Shown: positions 33,563 through 43,400, counted from the first letter of the stretch. The stretch: DNA of 64,000 bases from Acidobacteriaceae bacterium (GCA_003134655.1 PLBY01000133.1:16427-80426); one strand, 5' to 3'. The notes: a model not told the origin generated them from the letters alone. Made by a program: numbers and translations.

Positions 33563-33578
33563 TGTGATTGAAATCACA
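33563..33578. promoter_or_regulatory. CRP/FNR-superfamily operator candidate
   Basis: The 16-base sequence TGTGATTGAAATCACA matches the classical TGTGA-N6-TCACA palindrome exactly. It lies about 160 bases before tatA and about 170 bases before the divergent TPR gene, so either could be regulated. The matching regulator is not encoded in the window. Confidence 0.5.
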
Positions 33579-33735
33579 GCTCACCGTGGCGCCGTTCACC
33601 GATGATCGGAGGCCCGTAAGATAAAACATTGAAAAGGCTTAAAGAAGGCCGGGGAGTAAGCCGCGGTTTGACTTCCCCCTTGGCGTCCCGTACCCTATAT
33701 TTTGGTGGTTGTCCTAGAGACCGTTGGAGGTTCTT

Positions 33736-33927
33736 ATGGGTGAGTTCTCACCGTGGCATTGGCTCCTCGTAGCGATTATTGCTCTACTGCTGTTCGGGCC
33801 GAAGAAATTGCCTGAACTCGGAAAAGGGCTGGCCGAGGGCATTCGCAGCTTTAAAGACGGCATGAAGGAACAGCCGCCGGCGCAGGCTTCGACCGATCCG
33901 AACAAGAAGACTGAAACCAAGAGTTAA
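33736..33927 (+). CDS. tatA: Sec-independent translocase subunit TatA/E
   Basis: A 63-residue protein from the ATG at 33,736 (GGAGG just upstream). It has the TatA layout: a short N-terminus, one membrane helix (WLLVAIIALLLF), the FGPKKLPELGKGLAEGIRSFK hinge and amphipathic helix, and a charged tail. TatA forms the pore of the twin-arginine pathway, which several Tat-signal proteins in this window (44.6-52.4 kb) would use. tatB/tatC are not adjacent. Confidence 0.92.
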   Translation: MGEFSPWHWLLVAIIALLLFGPKKLPELGKGLAEGIRSFKDGMKEQPPAQASTDPNKKTETKS

Positions 33928-34092
33928 CCTGGTCCGCGGCTGCACACGCAGTCGCGACCTTCTGCTGTTCAATTCCTGAATTTCGGCTCCGCGTCCCCGT
34001 ATCCTGTTTATAAGTTTCCCGGCTAGAGGGTATACCCGGTTCTCAAACACACTTGAATTCCCACAAACTCTGAAATCGGGAGGTAGATCGTC

Positions 34093-35193
34093 TTGCGTAG
34101 ATTCGAATTATTCACTCTCATTGCCGTCTTCGGACTTTCATCGGCTCTGCTCGCGGACCAGGTGACGCTGAAAAACGGGGACCGGTTCACCGGTAAAGTC
34201 GTGAAGTCCGACAGCAAGACGCTGGTGCTGCACACTGATGCCGCCGGAGATATCACGATCCAGTTTGCCGCGATTCAGGACATCAAGACTGACCAGGAAT
34301 TGCACGTTAGCCTGAAGGGCGGAAAAACAGCTGTCGGCCCGGTATCTACCACCGACGGCAAGATTGAGATTGCCACCAAGACCACGGGCACGGTGGAAGC
34401 GCCCAAAGACGACGTCAAGCTCATCCGCAACGATGCCGAGCAACTGGCCTACGACAAGTCGCTGCACCCCGGACTGGCGCATGGCTGGAACGGCGGTGCC
34501 AACGTGGGCTTCTCTATCGCCCGCGGAAACAGCCAGTCGGAAAATCTGGCGCTGGCCTTCAACGCAGTGCATCCCACGCTCAATGACAAGATCACGCTGT
34601 ACGCCAGTTCCATCTACACCAAGAACGACCTGCCTGCTCCGGGCCTGGTCGCTGCCAACCTGGTGACGGGAGGGTTCCGCTACGACCGCAATATGAATCC
34701 ACGCTTTTTCGTCTTCGGTGCGGCAGACTTTATGAGCAATGCGCTGCAGTTCCTCGATCTCCGCCAGGTGTATACCGGAGGCTTCGGCTACCACGCGATC
34801 GCGTCCGACGCCACAACGCTGAACTTCCTGGGGGGCGTTAACTACACCCACGAAACGTATTCCAATGGACCCGTGAACCTCCCGGTCACAGTGCCTCCCA
34901 CGTACCAGTCCTACGGCCAGACGAACAAATTCGTCGCTCTTACCCTCGGCGAAGAACTGAACCACAAGCTGGGTAAGAGCACGGTCGTCACGGAGAACTT
35001 CTATTTCTATCCGAACCTGCAGGACACCAGCCAATACCGGACGACCTTCAATCTCGGCGCCGTCACCAAGATCAGCAAATGGCTCGGTTGGCAGAACCAG
35101 TTCGGCGACATTTATGTCACCAACCCGCCGACCGGGGCAAAGAACAACGACCTCATGTTCACGACAGGCCTGAACTTCTCCTTCGCGCACTGA
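34093..35193 (+). CDS. DUF481 (YdiY-like) outer-membrane protein
   Basis: A 366-residue exported protein. A TTG start at 34,093, nine bases after GGGAGG, gives a signal peptide (LFTLIAVFGLSSALLADQ). Residues ~22-110 form a small beta domain (VTLKNGDRFTGKVVKSD). The remaining ~240 residues alternate strands in the DUF481 beta-barrel pattern (GFSIARGNSQSENLAL... LNFSFAH), ending in an aromatic/His terminus as outer-membrane barrels do. Function of the family is unknown. A hairpin terminator follows. Confidence 0.8.
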   Translation: MRRFELFTLIAVFGLSSALLADQVTLKNGDRFTGKVVKSDSKTLVLHTDAAGDITIQFAAIQDIKTDQELHVSLKGGKTAVGPVSTTDGKIEIATKTTGTVEAPKDDVKLIRNDAEQLAYDKSLHPGLAHGWNGGANVGFSIARGNSQSENLALAFNAVHPTLNDKITLYASSIYTKNDLPAPGLVAANLVTGGFRYDRNMNPRFFVFGAADFMSNALQFLDLRQVYTGGFGYHAIASDATTLNFLGGVNYTHETYSNGPVNLPVTVPPTYQSYGQTNKFVALTLGEELNHKLGKSTVVTENFYFYPNLQDTSQYRTTFNLGAVTKISKWLGWQNQFGDIYVTNPPTGAKNNDLMFTTGLNFSFAH

Positions 35194-35301
35194 GTCGGAG
35201 CACTGGGAAGACCGTGGCGCCGGCATCCTGCCGACTGTCCCGAGGGCGTCTAATTGAATGTTTCCTCAGAAAAATTCGCAGAAGAGTTGGCTGCGTAGCA
35301 A

Positions 35302-35324
35302 AAACCGCCCAAACGGGGCGGTTT
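35302..35324. terminator. Bidirectional hairpin terminator candidate
   Basis: AAACCGCCC and GGGCGGTTT form a perfect 9-bp stem around a 5-base loop, between two convergent genes. The A-rich and T-rich flanks fit a terminator acting in both directions. Confidence 0.6.
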
Positions 35325-35360
35325 CCAATCATCAATCATTCAATCAGCAATTCTTCGCAC

Positions 35361-36302
35361 TCAGTCGATCCCGTGAATCCTCATGCTCACGAGTTGATCG
35401 ATGCTGAGGTCGTGAATCCCCCGCGCGCGCATGTCGCTGATGTATTCCGGCGTGACATTGTGAATGCGCATGGCGATCAGTTCATCTGGATCAGGATGCG
35501 AATATCCCATGCTCTGCAGCTTCTGGATGAACTCCGGCGAGACACCGTGGATACGGAACGCGATTAGCTTCTCGAGATCGATATGATCGTAGCCGCGCTG
35601 CTTGAGTTCTGCCATCCACTCCGGCGTCGCACCGTGAATTCTCATGGCGATCAACGTGTCTTCGTCCGGCGAATAACCAGCCTGATGCAGGCTGCGCACC
35701 ATCTGCGGACTGACGCCGTGAATGCGGAAAGCGACCAGTTTGTCGGCATCGGAGATCTTCAACTCCTCGGCCCGCAGCGCTTCAATGAAAGCTGCGTCAA
35801 CGCCAAAGATGCGAAACGCGATCAACTTGTCTGCATCGAGACCGCTGAGATGCTCGTTTTTCATCTGCTTCGCGAATTCCAGGCTGACGTCCTGCACCGT
35901 CATTGCAAACTGCTTCTCGTCGTCCACCGAAAAGCCCAGCGCCTGCATCTCCCGCGGATAATTCGCGTCCGGCTGAAAGTGAAACAGTCCCGCACCTTCT
36001 CCGTCATTGAGAAACCCCTCGCAGTCGATCTTCCCCGCGTCGCGCTTGATGGTGAAGTGCACGTCCTGACGTCCGGGTTTGGAAAAGTCCACGCCCAGAA
36101 ACGCACTCGCGGACCAGTCCGACTGAAGGCTGGAAGTTCCGCCGTGATGGTGTTCAATCAGCGAGAACTCGACCTTGCCGGCCGCTTCGGATTTGCTGAT
36201 GGTCCAGTCCCCACTGCGCACTTCCGCCGCTCGATTCTTGACGACGAACAGAACAACGCAGCACGCGAAAACCATATAGGCGAGGGTTCGGCGCATTCTC
36301 AT
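35361..36302 (-). CDS. Membrane-anchored protein with six 28-residue repeats shared with the M56 protein
   Basis: A 313-residue protein with an N-terminal hydrophobic anchor (TLAYMVFACCVVLFVV). A beta-rich domain follows (~30-150, including the DWTISKSEAAGKVEFSL region). The C-terminal half consists of six units of ~28 residues, each ending like LIAFRIHGVSP. The same unit occurs nine times in the M56 peptidase gene upstream, and the two genes share orientation with only ~100 bases between them. They likely derive from duplication of the repeat region and may contact the same ligand or each other. No enzymatic motif seen. Confidence 0.7.
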   Translation of the reverse strand: MRMRRTLAYMVFACCVVLFVVKNRAAEVRSGDWTISKSEAAGKVEFSLIEHHHGGTSSLQSDWSASAFLGVDFSKPGRQDVHFTIKRDAGKIDCEGFLNDGEGAGLFHFQPDANYPREMQALGFSVDDEKQFAMTVQDVSLEFAKQMKNEHLSGLDADKLIAFRIFGVDAAFIEALRAEELKISDADKLVAFRIHGVSPQMVRSLHQAGYSPDEDTLIAMRIHGATPEWMAELKQRGYDHIDLEKLIAFRIHGVSPEFIQKLQSMGYSHPDPDELIAMRIHNVTPEYISDMRARGIHDLSIDQLVSMRIHGID

Positions 36303-36339
36303 AAGTCATCTCCTTAAGATGTGATGTGGCCCAACTGCT

Positions 36340-36397
36340 CATGTGGCGACGGCCGCCTCGGCCGTCCAAGCGTGGGCGAAGCCCCGCGCACTCACGA
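36340..36397. repeat. Dispersed double-hairpin intergenic repeat, copy B
   Basis: The partner of 25,721-25,778. Here the first hairpin is perfect: GACGGCCG / CGGCCGTC around CCT. GGGCGAAGCCC then forms a second hairpin with a GAA loop. It sits in the short gap between the two repeat-protein genes. Confidence 0.7.
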
Positions 36398-36406
36398 CGA
36401 CTGCGG

Positions 36407-38368
36407 TTAGAGGTCGGCCTTTGAATCCAGAATTCCCAGTTGTCGAAGCTGTATCAGTTTCTGCAGGCTCAGATCTTTGAAGCCATGTGCCTTGGCGCGC
36501 TCGATGAACTCGGGCGTAACGTCCTGCACCTTGGCGCCGATGATGTCGCTGATGTCGAGTTTGAATCCCGCCGATTGCAGAGCCTTGATGTATTCGGGCG
36601 TGACATCTTGCACCCGCATCCCAATGAGTTCGCTAGCCGACGGCTTGAAGCCGAGAGCCTGGATGCCGCGCACGTACTCAGGCGTCACGTCCTGCACTTT
36701 CATGCCGATCACATCATCGGTCCGAAGATCAATCCCCAGGTCGTGCATCGCTTTCAGGTACGCGGGCGTAACATCCTGCACCTTCAACGCGATCACCTGA
36801 TTTGCTGTTACCACGAGGCCGGCAGCACGAATCTCACGAACGTATTCGGGAGTTACATCCTGCACCTTCATCCCGATCAGAGTATTCACGTCGGGCTGCA
36901 AACCGGCTTCCTTCATAGCGCGGTAATAGGCGCCGTCCGCGCCCTGCACCTTGAGACCGATGAGTTGATTCTGATCGGGATTGAGGCCCGCGTCGCGCAG
37001 TCCCTTCACATATTCTGGAGAGATGTCCTGCACTCGCATCGCAATTAAGGTGTTCGCGTCGGGGTGCAAGCCTTGATCCCGAAGTTCCTTGACGTACTCG
37101 GGAGTAACATCTTGCGTCTTCAGCGCAATCAATTGGTCGACGGTCAGATCGGTGAGCCCTGAGGCCTTCATTTCGTCGATGTAAGACGACGCCGTTGGAC
37201 TGGCTGTTGTCTGCCCGGTGCTTTGCGGATGAGCCGCCGAAGGCTTTGCGACAGCGGTGCTGTTAGGAGTTGCTGGAGCGGAAGCACTCGCAGGCTGGGC
37301 CGCAGCTTGCCAGATCGCAGACGCGGATGGTGGATGCGCGATTCCCAACAGAGCATTTCCAGCAATAAGCGCCGCGGTCAGGCAGAGGATACTGCCCGTT
37401 AGTCCGATGCCGCGCATTCCCGCGCCCAGCGTCTTCAGTCCGAGGACGCGCACGATGCGCTCAGTCAGCGGGCCTCGGTTCGCGGCCATGGCAAAGACGG
37501 GAGCGCTGCGCCATTCCTCCATCAGCGTAAGAGCTCGCGCATACTCGACGGCGTTGCCGCAGAGAGCCACCGCCATGTCATCGCAGCAGTGCTCGCGTTC
37601 CGCCCGAATCCGCTTGTTCAACCACCAAACTGCCGGATGGTAAAAGAGCAGCGTCTCGACGCACACCTGGAACACATTGACAAAAGGATCGAAGCGCTGG
37701 ATGTGCGCCAGTTCGTGGGCGATGACCACCTGAAGCTGCTCTTCTGAAAGGCCAGTTAGAGCCGTAACCGGCAAGAACACGACCGGACGAAACCATCCGA
37801 TCACGGCTGGCGCTTGCAGCCATTTGCACTCGCAGTAGGCAATGGCGCGATTCAACCCCAGCTGGTCTTGCAGCGTGTAGCAGATCTCGAGCACACGAGG
37901 ACTCACCACACTCGACTGTCTGCGGCGTTCGCGCTCAAGCAGCAGAAATCCACCTGCAGAACGCAGGCTGAAGAACGCCACGCCGAGAAGCCAAGCCTCA
38001 ACCAGCCACGGGAGCGTGTCGAGCGAGGGAGCGAGGGAAGATCGTCCCAACAATGAAGGTTGCGTCGAGCTGCTCGCCGCGTCTCTGTCCCTCGCTGTTG
38101 GTTGGGCCGCGGCGAGCGGCGACGACTTCGCGGTGTCTGCCACACCGGAATGTTGCTGCGAATACACGAAGAAAGTCGCTAGAGGAGCCAGCAGCATGAG
38201 TGCGAGCGCACTCACTCCGACTAAGTAGCGTGCCGACGCACGCCGGCACAGAGCCATTGCAGCCGCCGCTAGAGCCGCGAGAGCAATTCCCTGCCATAGA
38301 AAATGCAAGAGCGCCCAACCTGTAGCTTGCATTGCGCTCGGCGAGAGCCAATTCACGAGAGTGTTCAC
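36407..38368 (-). CDS. BlaR1/MecR1-like M56 metallopeptidase with nine C-terminal repeats
   Basis: A 653-residue membrane protein. Residues 1-340 form the BlaR1-type module: several membrane helices, with the gluzincin motif H218-E219-x2-H222 (IAHELAHIQ) and REHCCDDMAV downstream. Instead of a penicillin-binding sensor, it continues through an Ala/Pro/Ser/Thr linker (~350-395) into nine tandem 28-residue units (396-653), typically EYVKGLRDAGLNPDQNQLIG ending in VQDVTP. The start overlaps the BlaI gene by four bases (ATGA). It probably senses an envelope signal through the repeats and cleaves the BlaI repressor; the signal is unknown. Confidence 0.85.
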   Translation of the reverse strand: MNTLVNWLSPSAMQATGWALLHFLWQGIALAALAAAAMALCRRASARYLVGVSALALMLLAPLATFFVYSQQHSGVADTAKSSPLAAAQPTARDRDAASSSTQPSLLGRSSLAPSLDTLPWLVEAWLLGVAFFSLRSAGGFLLLERERRRQSSVVSPRVLEICYTLQDQLGLNRAIAYCECKWLQAPAVIGWFRPVVFLPVTALTGLSEEQLQVVIAHELAHIQRFDPFVNVFQVCVETLLFYHPAVWWLNKRIRAEREHCCDDMAVALCGNAVEYARALTLMEEWRSAPVFAMAANRGPLTERIVRVLGLKTLGAGMRGIGLTGSILCLTAALIAGNALLGIAHPPSASAIWQAAAQPASASAPATPNSTAVAKPSAAHPQSTGQTTASPTASSYIDEMKASGLTDLTVDQLIALKTQDVTPEYVKELRDQGLHPDANTLIAMRVQDISPEYVKGLRDAGLNPDQNQLIGLKVQGADGAYYRAMKEAGLQPDVNTLIGMKVQDVTPEYVREIRAAGLVVTANQVIALKVQDVTPAYLKAMHDLGIDLRTDDVIGMKVQDVTPEYVRGIQALGFKPSASELIGMRVQDVTPEYIKALQSAGFKLDISDIIGAKVQDVTPEFIERAKAHGFKDLSLQKLIQLRQLGILDSKADL

Positions 38369-38751
38369 TTGCGGCTCCTTTCGTATTCGTCCAGCAAACG
38401 GCGCAGCTCTTCAATCTCTTGCGGCGAAGACTTGCTGCCTGCGAGCGCGTGCATCATGAGTTGGCTCGCCGAACCCTCGAAGACCCTCTGCAACATGTCC
38501 CCGGCAAGCTGGCGCTTGGTCTGCTCGGCGGGGAGGCATGCTTCATAGACGTGCGCGCGCTGGGTTTCGTTTCGCTTCACGGTGCCTTTTGTCGTCATAA
38601 TTTGCAGAAGCTTCAGGACCGTGGTGTAGCCCAGCTCTTTTTTCTCACTGAGAGATTCATGCACTTCGCGAACCGTCGAAGGCCCGCGGGTCCAGAGCAC
38701 GCGAAGAATTTCGAGCTCCGAAGCGGTCGGTTTGTGCGGAGTCTGCTTCAT
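38365..38751 (-). CDS. BlaI/MecI-family transcriptional repressor
   Basis: A 128-residue winged-helix protein starting at the ATG at 38,751 (MKQTPHKPTASELEILRVLW). The family signature (EHL-type helix EVHESLSEKKELGYTTVLKLLQIM, then GTVKRNETQRAHVY) and the C-terminal dimerisation region are complete. I prefer this start to 38,763 because the latter lies inside the predicted -10 element. It is coupled to the M56 gene by ATGA. It should repress its own operon from the palindromes directly upstream and be inactivated by M56-dependent cleavage. Confidence 0.9.
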   Translation of the reverse strand: MKQTPHKPTASELEILRVLWTRGPSTVREVHESLSEKKELGYTTVLKLLQIMTTKGTVKRNETQRAHVYEACLPAEQTKRQLAGDMLQRVFEGSASQLMMHALAGSKSSPQEIEELRRLLDEYERSRK

Positions 38752-38758
38752 GCACAGG

Positions 38759-38802
38759 AACATACTACGAAGATATTCGTAGTGTCAACGAAAATCTTCG
38801 TA
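38759..38802 (-). promoter_or_regulatory. BlaI-type tandem operators overlapping a promoter
   Basis: On the minus strand TTGACA (38,783-38,788) is followed after 18 bases by TATGTT (38,759-38,764). One operator, ACTACGAAGATATTCGTAGT (38,764-38,783), has perfect 8-bp arms and fills the spacer. A second, with arms ACGAA/TTCGT (38,788-38,801), lies 21 bases upstream, two helical turns away. The start codon at 38,751 is only seven bases after the -10, so the transcript may be leaderless. Confidence 0.65.
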
Positions 38803-38921
38803 GACACCGGAAAAAGTATAGTCGGTTTTTACTATTGCGTCCCCGTATCTGTCTGGTACCTTATGCTCCCATCTGGGGAATCTGACCTGATTCAAGAATC
38901 GTGAAGGAAAAGGGGTTCAAC

Positions 38922-39302
38922 ATGAGCATTCGAAAAGCAGCCAGTGTAGCCATTTCCATCTGCGTGTTCGCAGGGCTACTGTTCGCTGGCAGCGATGCCG
39001 GCAAATCCGTGTCGGTGAATGGCTACGTTCTCGATTCAGCCTGCGCGTTTACCAAGGGTCTGCAGAAGCCCATCAGTGCGCAGTGCGCGCAGGCTTGCGC
39101 AAAAGCCGGATCGCCGCTGGTGATTCTGGCAGACAACGGAACGATCTATTGGCCGATCGCTGATACAACGCCCTCCGCGGGCCAAAATGACAAGCTGATG
39201 CCCTTCGCCGGTCAGAGAGTCACGGCCAGCGGGAAGGTGTATGCGCGTGGCGGGTCGAGCGCGATTGTGATCGAGAAGATTGCCGCCGAGACGGCAAAGT
39301 AG
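38922..39302 (+). CDS. Secreted hypothetical protein
   Basis: A 126-residue exported protein. The ATG at 38,922 (MSIRKAAS) is preferred over a GTG at 38,901. The signal peptide ends near VFAGLLFAGS. The mature part contains three closely spaced Cys (DSACAF, AQCAQACAK) and a beta-rich C-terminus (GQRVTASGKVYARGG). It resembles small acidobacterial secreted proteins with an OB-like fold, but I cannot name a family. It diverges from the BlaI operon. Confidence 0.65.
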   Translation: MSIRKAASVAISICVFAGLLFAGSDAGKSVSVNGYVLDSACAFTKGLQKPISAQCAQACAKAGSPLVILADNGTIYWPIADTTPSAGQNDKLMPFAGQRVTASGKVYARGGSSAIVIEKIAAETAK

Positions 39303-39542
39303 TCTCGCCTCAGACACCGCACTCCCGCTGCTTCCCGTCTGGAGGGGCGATTCCAATAGCTCCATGGGACTTCGCCTCTTTCGACTCGCTGCGCTCGTCC
39401 AGGGCAACCTGGCGGACGGACGAGTGCGTCCGTCGCTACGTCTGCGTCTCCGCTAACCAAGGCTTGGCAAGCACGTCTACTACCGGGTAGAGTACTGTTC
39501 ATCTCATTTCCCGGGTCTAAGTCCCACACAACAGGAGTCCTC

Positions 39543-40310
39543 ATGCGTCACGCAGTGATCGTGCTGGCGGCAGTTTCGTGCCTGAGTGTTTTTGCTCTCT
39601 CGCAGACGGCCGACGAACTTGTGAACAAGAACATTCAGGCCAAGGGTGGCATCGACAAGATGAAGGCCATCCACTCGGTGCGCATCACGGGCAAACTCAG
39701 CGGCGGTGGAGGTTTCACCGCGGCCCTGATGCAGGAGAACCAGCGTCCGAACCTGGTGCGCGAGACCTTCACGTTGCAGGGCATGACCGCCGTGTCGGCG
39801 TACGACGGCACCACCGGCTGGCAGGTCCAGCCCTTCGGCGGACATAAAGATCCCGAGTTCATGGGCGAGGACGACTTGAAAGACCTGCTGCTCGACGCCG
39901 ATTTCGACGGCCCGCTCGTCGACTACAAGGAAAAGGGCAACACCGTGGAGTTTCTGGGGCATGACGTGGTCGACGGCGACGACGCGCTCCGCCTGAAGGT
40001 CACGCTGAAAGATGGCGACATCATCTATTACTACCTCGACCCGGATACTTTCCTGGAGATTCGCAAGGAAGTGCAGGAATTCGTCCGCGGCTCGGTGCGC
40101 GAGAGCGTGACGGAGATGGGATCTTACAAGCCAGTGGCCGGCGTGATGTATCCCTACTCGATTTCGCAGGGGTCGAAGGCGAATCCCGCGGCGCAGACCA
40201 CGACCGTCGGGAAGATTGAAGTGAATGTGAATATCAATCCCGCGGACTTTGCGGTTCCCGCGTCGCTGAAGCCTGAAGAGAAGAAGTCCGGGATAGTCGG
40301 GATTCATTGA
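39543..40310 (+). CDS. Periplasmic lipoprotein-sorting-like (LolA/LolB-fold) protein
   Basis: A 255-residue exported protein with a signal peptide ending at ALSQT. Its fold pattern (long strands with AYDGTTGWQVQPFGG and YYYLDPDTFLEIRKEV) matches the 'outer membrane lipoprotein-sorting protein' group common in Acidobacteria and Bacteroidetes. It begins with DELVNKNIQAKGGIDKMKAI, the usual start of that group. These proteins are thought to bind lipid or lipoprotein. Homology to true LolA is distant. The region 39,303-39,542 carries no gene. Confidence 0.7.
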   Translation: MRHAVIVLAAVSCLSVFALSQTADELVNKNIQAKGGIDKMKAIHSVRITGKLSGGGGFTAALMQENQRPNLVRETFTLQGMTAVSAYDGTTGWQVQPFGGHKDPEFMGEDDLKDLLLDADFDGPLVDYKEKGNTVEFLGHDVVDGDDALRLKVTLKDGDIIYYYLDPDTFLEIRKEVQEFVRGSVRESVTEMGSYKPVAGVMYPYSISQGSKANPAAQTTTVGKIEVNVNINPADFAVPASLKPEEKKSGIVGIH

Positions 40311-40415
40311 TTCTCCCGGATAACGATTCGGTTGGATGAAGACCACAACCAAGAGAAGGACTGAGTCGTGCACTGCTGTAGGCGAAATCTTGAACCGCAA
40401 CGAGGAAACGAACCG

Positions 40416-43400
40416 ATGAATACGAGACGTAATCATTTCTCCCTGACGAAGTTGAGCATGCTCCTTTGCGTTGCCTCTTTCATGCTTCCAGCCGACACGG
40501 CCTACTCTCAGACGGGTTACAAGTTCGACGCGGCCACGGTGTCGGGGCTGCCGGCGCGCAACATCGGCTCGGCAACGATGAGTGGACGCGTCGCCGCAGT
40601 GGATGCCATCGAGCAGGACGGCCGCATTACCGTCTACGTGGGAGCGGCCAGCGGCGGTGTGTGGAAATCGGTGAACGGCGGCACGACGTACAAATCCGTC
40701 TTCGACCGCGAAAGCGTGCAGTCGATCGGAGCGGTGGCCATTGATCCGTCGAACCCGAAGACAGTTTGGGTGGGCAGCGGCGAGGCCTGGATGCGCAACA
40801 GCGTGTCGGTCGGCGATGGCGTTTACAAGTCCACCGATAGCGGCGAGAACTGGACGAACGTGGGCCTGAAGGATAGCGAGCACATCGCAAAGATTCTGGT
40901 CGATCCCGCTGATGGAAACAATGTGCTGGTCTGTGCAGCAGGACATCTCTGGGACGACAACGACGAACGTGGAGTCTACAAGACCACCGACGGCGGCAAA
41001 ACGTGGAAAAAAGTCCTGGCCGGCGCCAATGCATCGACCGGTTGCGGCCTCATGGCCATGAGCCGGCAGGAGCCAAAGACGATCTACGCGTCGATGTGGG
41101 ACTTCCGGCGTCAGGGCTGGAAGTTTCGGTCGGGGAACGTCCCCACCTCGGGCAGCGGGCTGTTCAAGTCGACCGACGGCGGCGATCACTGGACCGAACT
41201 CAACGACAGCAACGCCAAGGGGTTGCCCGCGAGGCCGTGGGGCCGGGTTGCCATCGCCGTCGCGCCTTCAAAACCGCAGGTGGTCTACGCGAACGTCGAA
41301 GCGGAGAAAGGAAGAGGACTGTACCGTTCTGACGACAGCGGCGCGAACTGGAATAAGCTCGATGCCAGCAATTATATGGTGTGGCGCCCGTTTTACTTCG
41401 GCAACCTGATTGTCGATCCCAAGGACGAAAACAAGATTTTCAAACCAGATCTCATCCTGCTGTACAGCACCGACGGCGGCAAAACGTTCAACGTGGTTTC
41501 GGGCGGGGCGCACGGCGACTTTCACGATGTCTGGATCAATCCCAAGAATCCGAACGTGGTGATTGCCGGCGACGATGGCGGCCTGTGGCGCAGCGAGGAC
41601 GGCGGCAACCGCTGGAAGCACCAGATGAACCTGCCGATTTCGCAGTTCTACCACGTGAGCACCGACAGTTCCGACCCTTATCACGTCTATGGCGGATTGC
41701 AGGACAACAGTTCGTGGGTGGGGGATTCGTCGTATCCCGGCGGGGTCGCAAATTCGCGCTGGGAAAACATGTTTGGGGGAGACGGCTTCTGGATGTTCGA
41801 AGATCCCTCGGACCCGAACTACATTTATGCGGAAGCGCAGGGCGGAGAAATCGGCCGCGTAAATCGCTACACGCATGAAATACGCGGGCTCAAGCCTCTT
41901 CCCAACTACGGCGAGAAGAAACTGCGCTTCAACTGGAACACGCCGATTCACATGAGTTCCAATGAGAAAGGGACGATTTACATTGGCGCACAGTTTCTGT
42001 TCCGCTCACGCGATCACGGGCAGACTTGGGACCGCATCTCACCCGATCTCACGACGAACGATCCGGAAAAGCAGAAGCAGGAGGAATCCGGAGGCGTAAC
42101 CGTCGACAATTCTTCGGCGGAAATGCACACCACGATTTATTCGATCTCCGAATCGCCGAAGAACGGTCAGATCCTTTGGGTCGGAACGGACGATGGCAAC
42201 CTTCAGATCACGCGGGATGGCGGCAAAACGTGGACAAATGTCGTGGGCAATATCTCTGGACTTGGGCAGAATTCCTGGGTCTCGACAATCGAGGCCAGCC
42301 GGTTCGACGAAGCCACGGCCTACGCAACGTTTGATCGCCACACCTTTGGAGACATGAAGCCGTACGCCTACAAGACCACAGACTACGGCAAGACGTGGAC
42401 GGCCCTTCCGGCGCAGGAGAGCGGCGCGCGCGGGTATGCCCACGTGATCAAGCAAGATTCGGTGGACGCGAATCTGCTGTTCCTGGGCACAGAGTTGGGG
42501 CTCTGGATCTCAGTGGATGGCGGCCAACATTGGGCTCAATACAAGGGGAGCAACTTCCCTGCCGTTGCGGTGGACGATATCTCCGTGCAGGCGCGCGAGA
42601 GCGATCTGGTGCTGGCCACGCACGGCCGCGGCATCTGGATCATTGATGACATCTCGGCTCTGCGGGCATTGACCCCGGAACTCATGTCGAAGGAAGCGGC
42701 GCTGATTCCGAACAAAGCTGTGCAGTACTTCGACGCGTTCGGAGGCTGGGCCGAAGGGGATGAAACCTTCACCGGCCGCAACCGGCCCGGAGAAGCGCAG
42801 ATCACTTACTACCAAAGAGGGCGGCACATTTTTGGCGATCTCAAAATTGAGATTCTCGATCAGAACGGCAAGCAGGTCGACACCGTGGCAGGCAGCAAGC
42901 ACCGGGGCCTGAACCGCGCTAATTGGTCGATGCGCGTAAAGGCACCGGCGGTTCCACCGGCCGCGACGGCGCTATTTGAAGCGGCGCAAGGTCCGCGCGT
43001 GCTCCCGGGCACGTACACCGTGAAGATGACCAAGGGCGACAATGTTTACACCGAGCAGTTAAATGTCGTGCTGGATCCGCGGGCGAAATATTCGCTGGAA
43101 GACCGCAAGGCGCAGTTCGATTTGACGATGAAGGTCTATCACACCATCGAGCATATGACGCACGCGGTCGAAGCCATCGAAGGGGTTCGCAACGCGGCCA
43201 ATGAAAGGGCTGCGAAGCTGCCGGAAAAAAATCCGTTGCGAAAGCAACTGCAGGATCTGGCAGCCAAGTGCGATGAACTGCGGGGCAAAATCGTAGCCAC
43301 GAAAGAAGGTGGAATGATCACGGGAGAAGAGCGCATCCGCGAACTTCTGGGACAGTTGTATGGCACCGTGAATGGCTATGAGGGCCGTCCGGCGGACTAC

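Larger units (their letters stand above)
33395..33735. other. Divergent intergenic region with regulatory signals
   Basis: A 341-base region between the TPR gene and tatA. It holds a weak hairpin (33,512-33,540) and a consensus CRP-type palindrome (33,563-33,578). No ORF has coding support. Confidence 0.5.

Noticed and set aside
33480..33660. Possible riboswitch (structured, GC-rich leader before tatA)
   Set aside because: I could not match conserved core motifs of c-di-GMP, TPP, cobalamin or other common classes; only a weak hairpin is visible.
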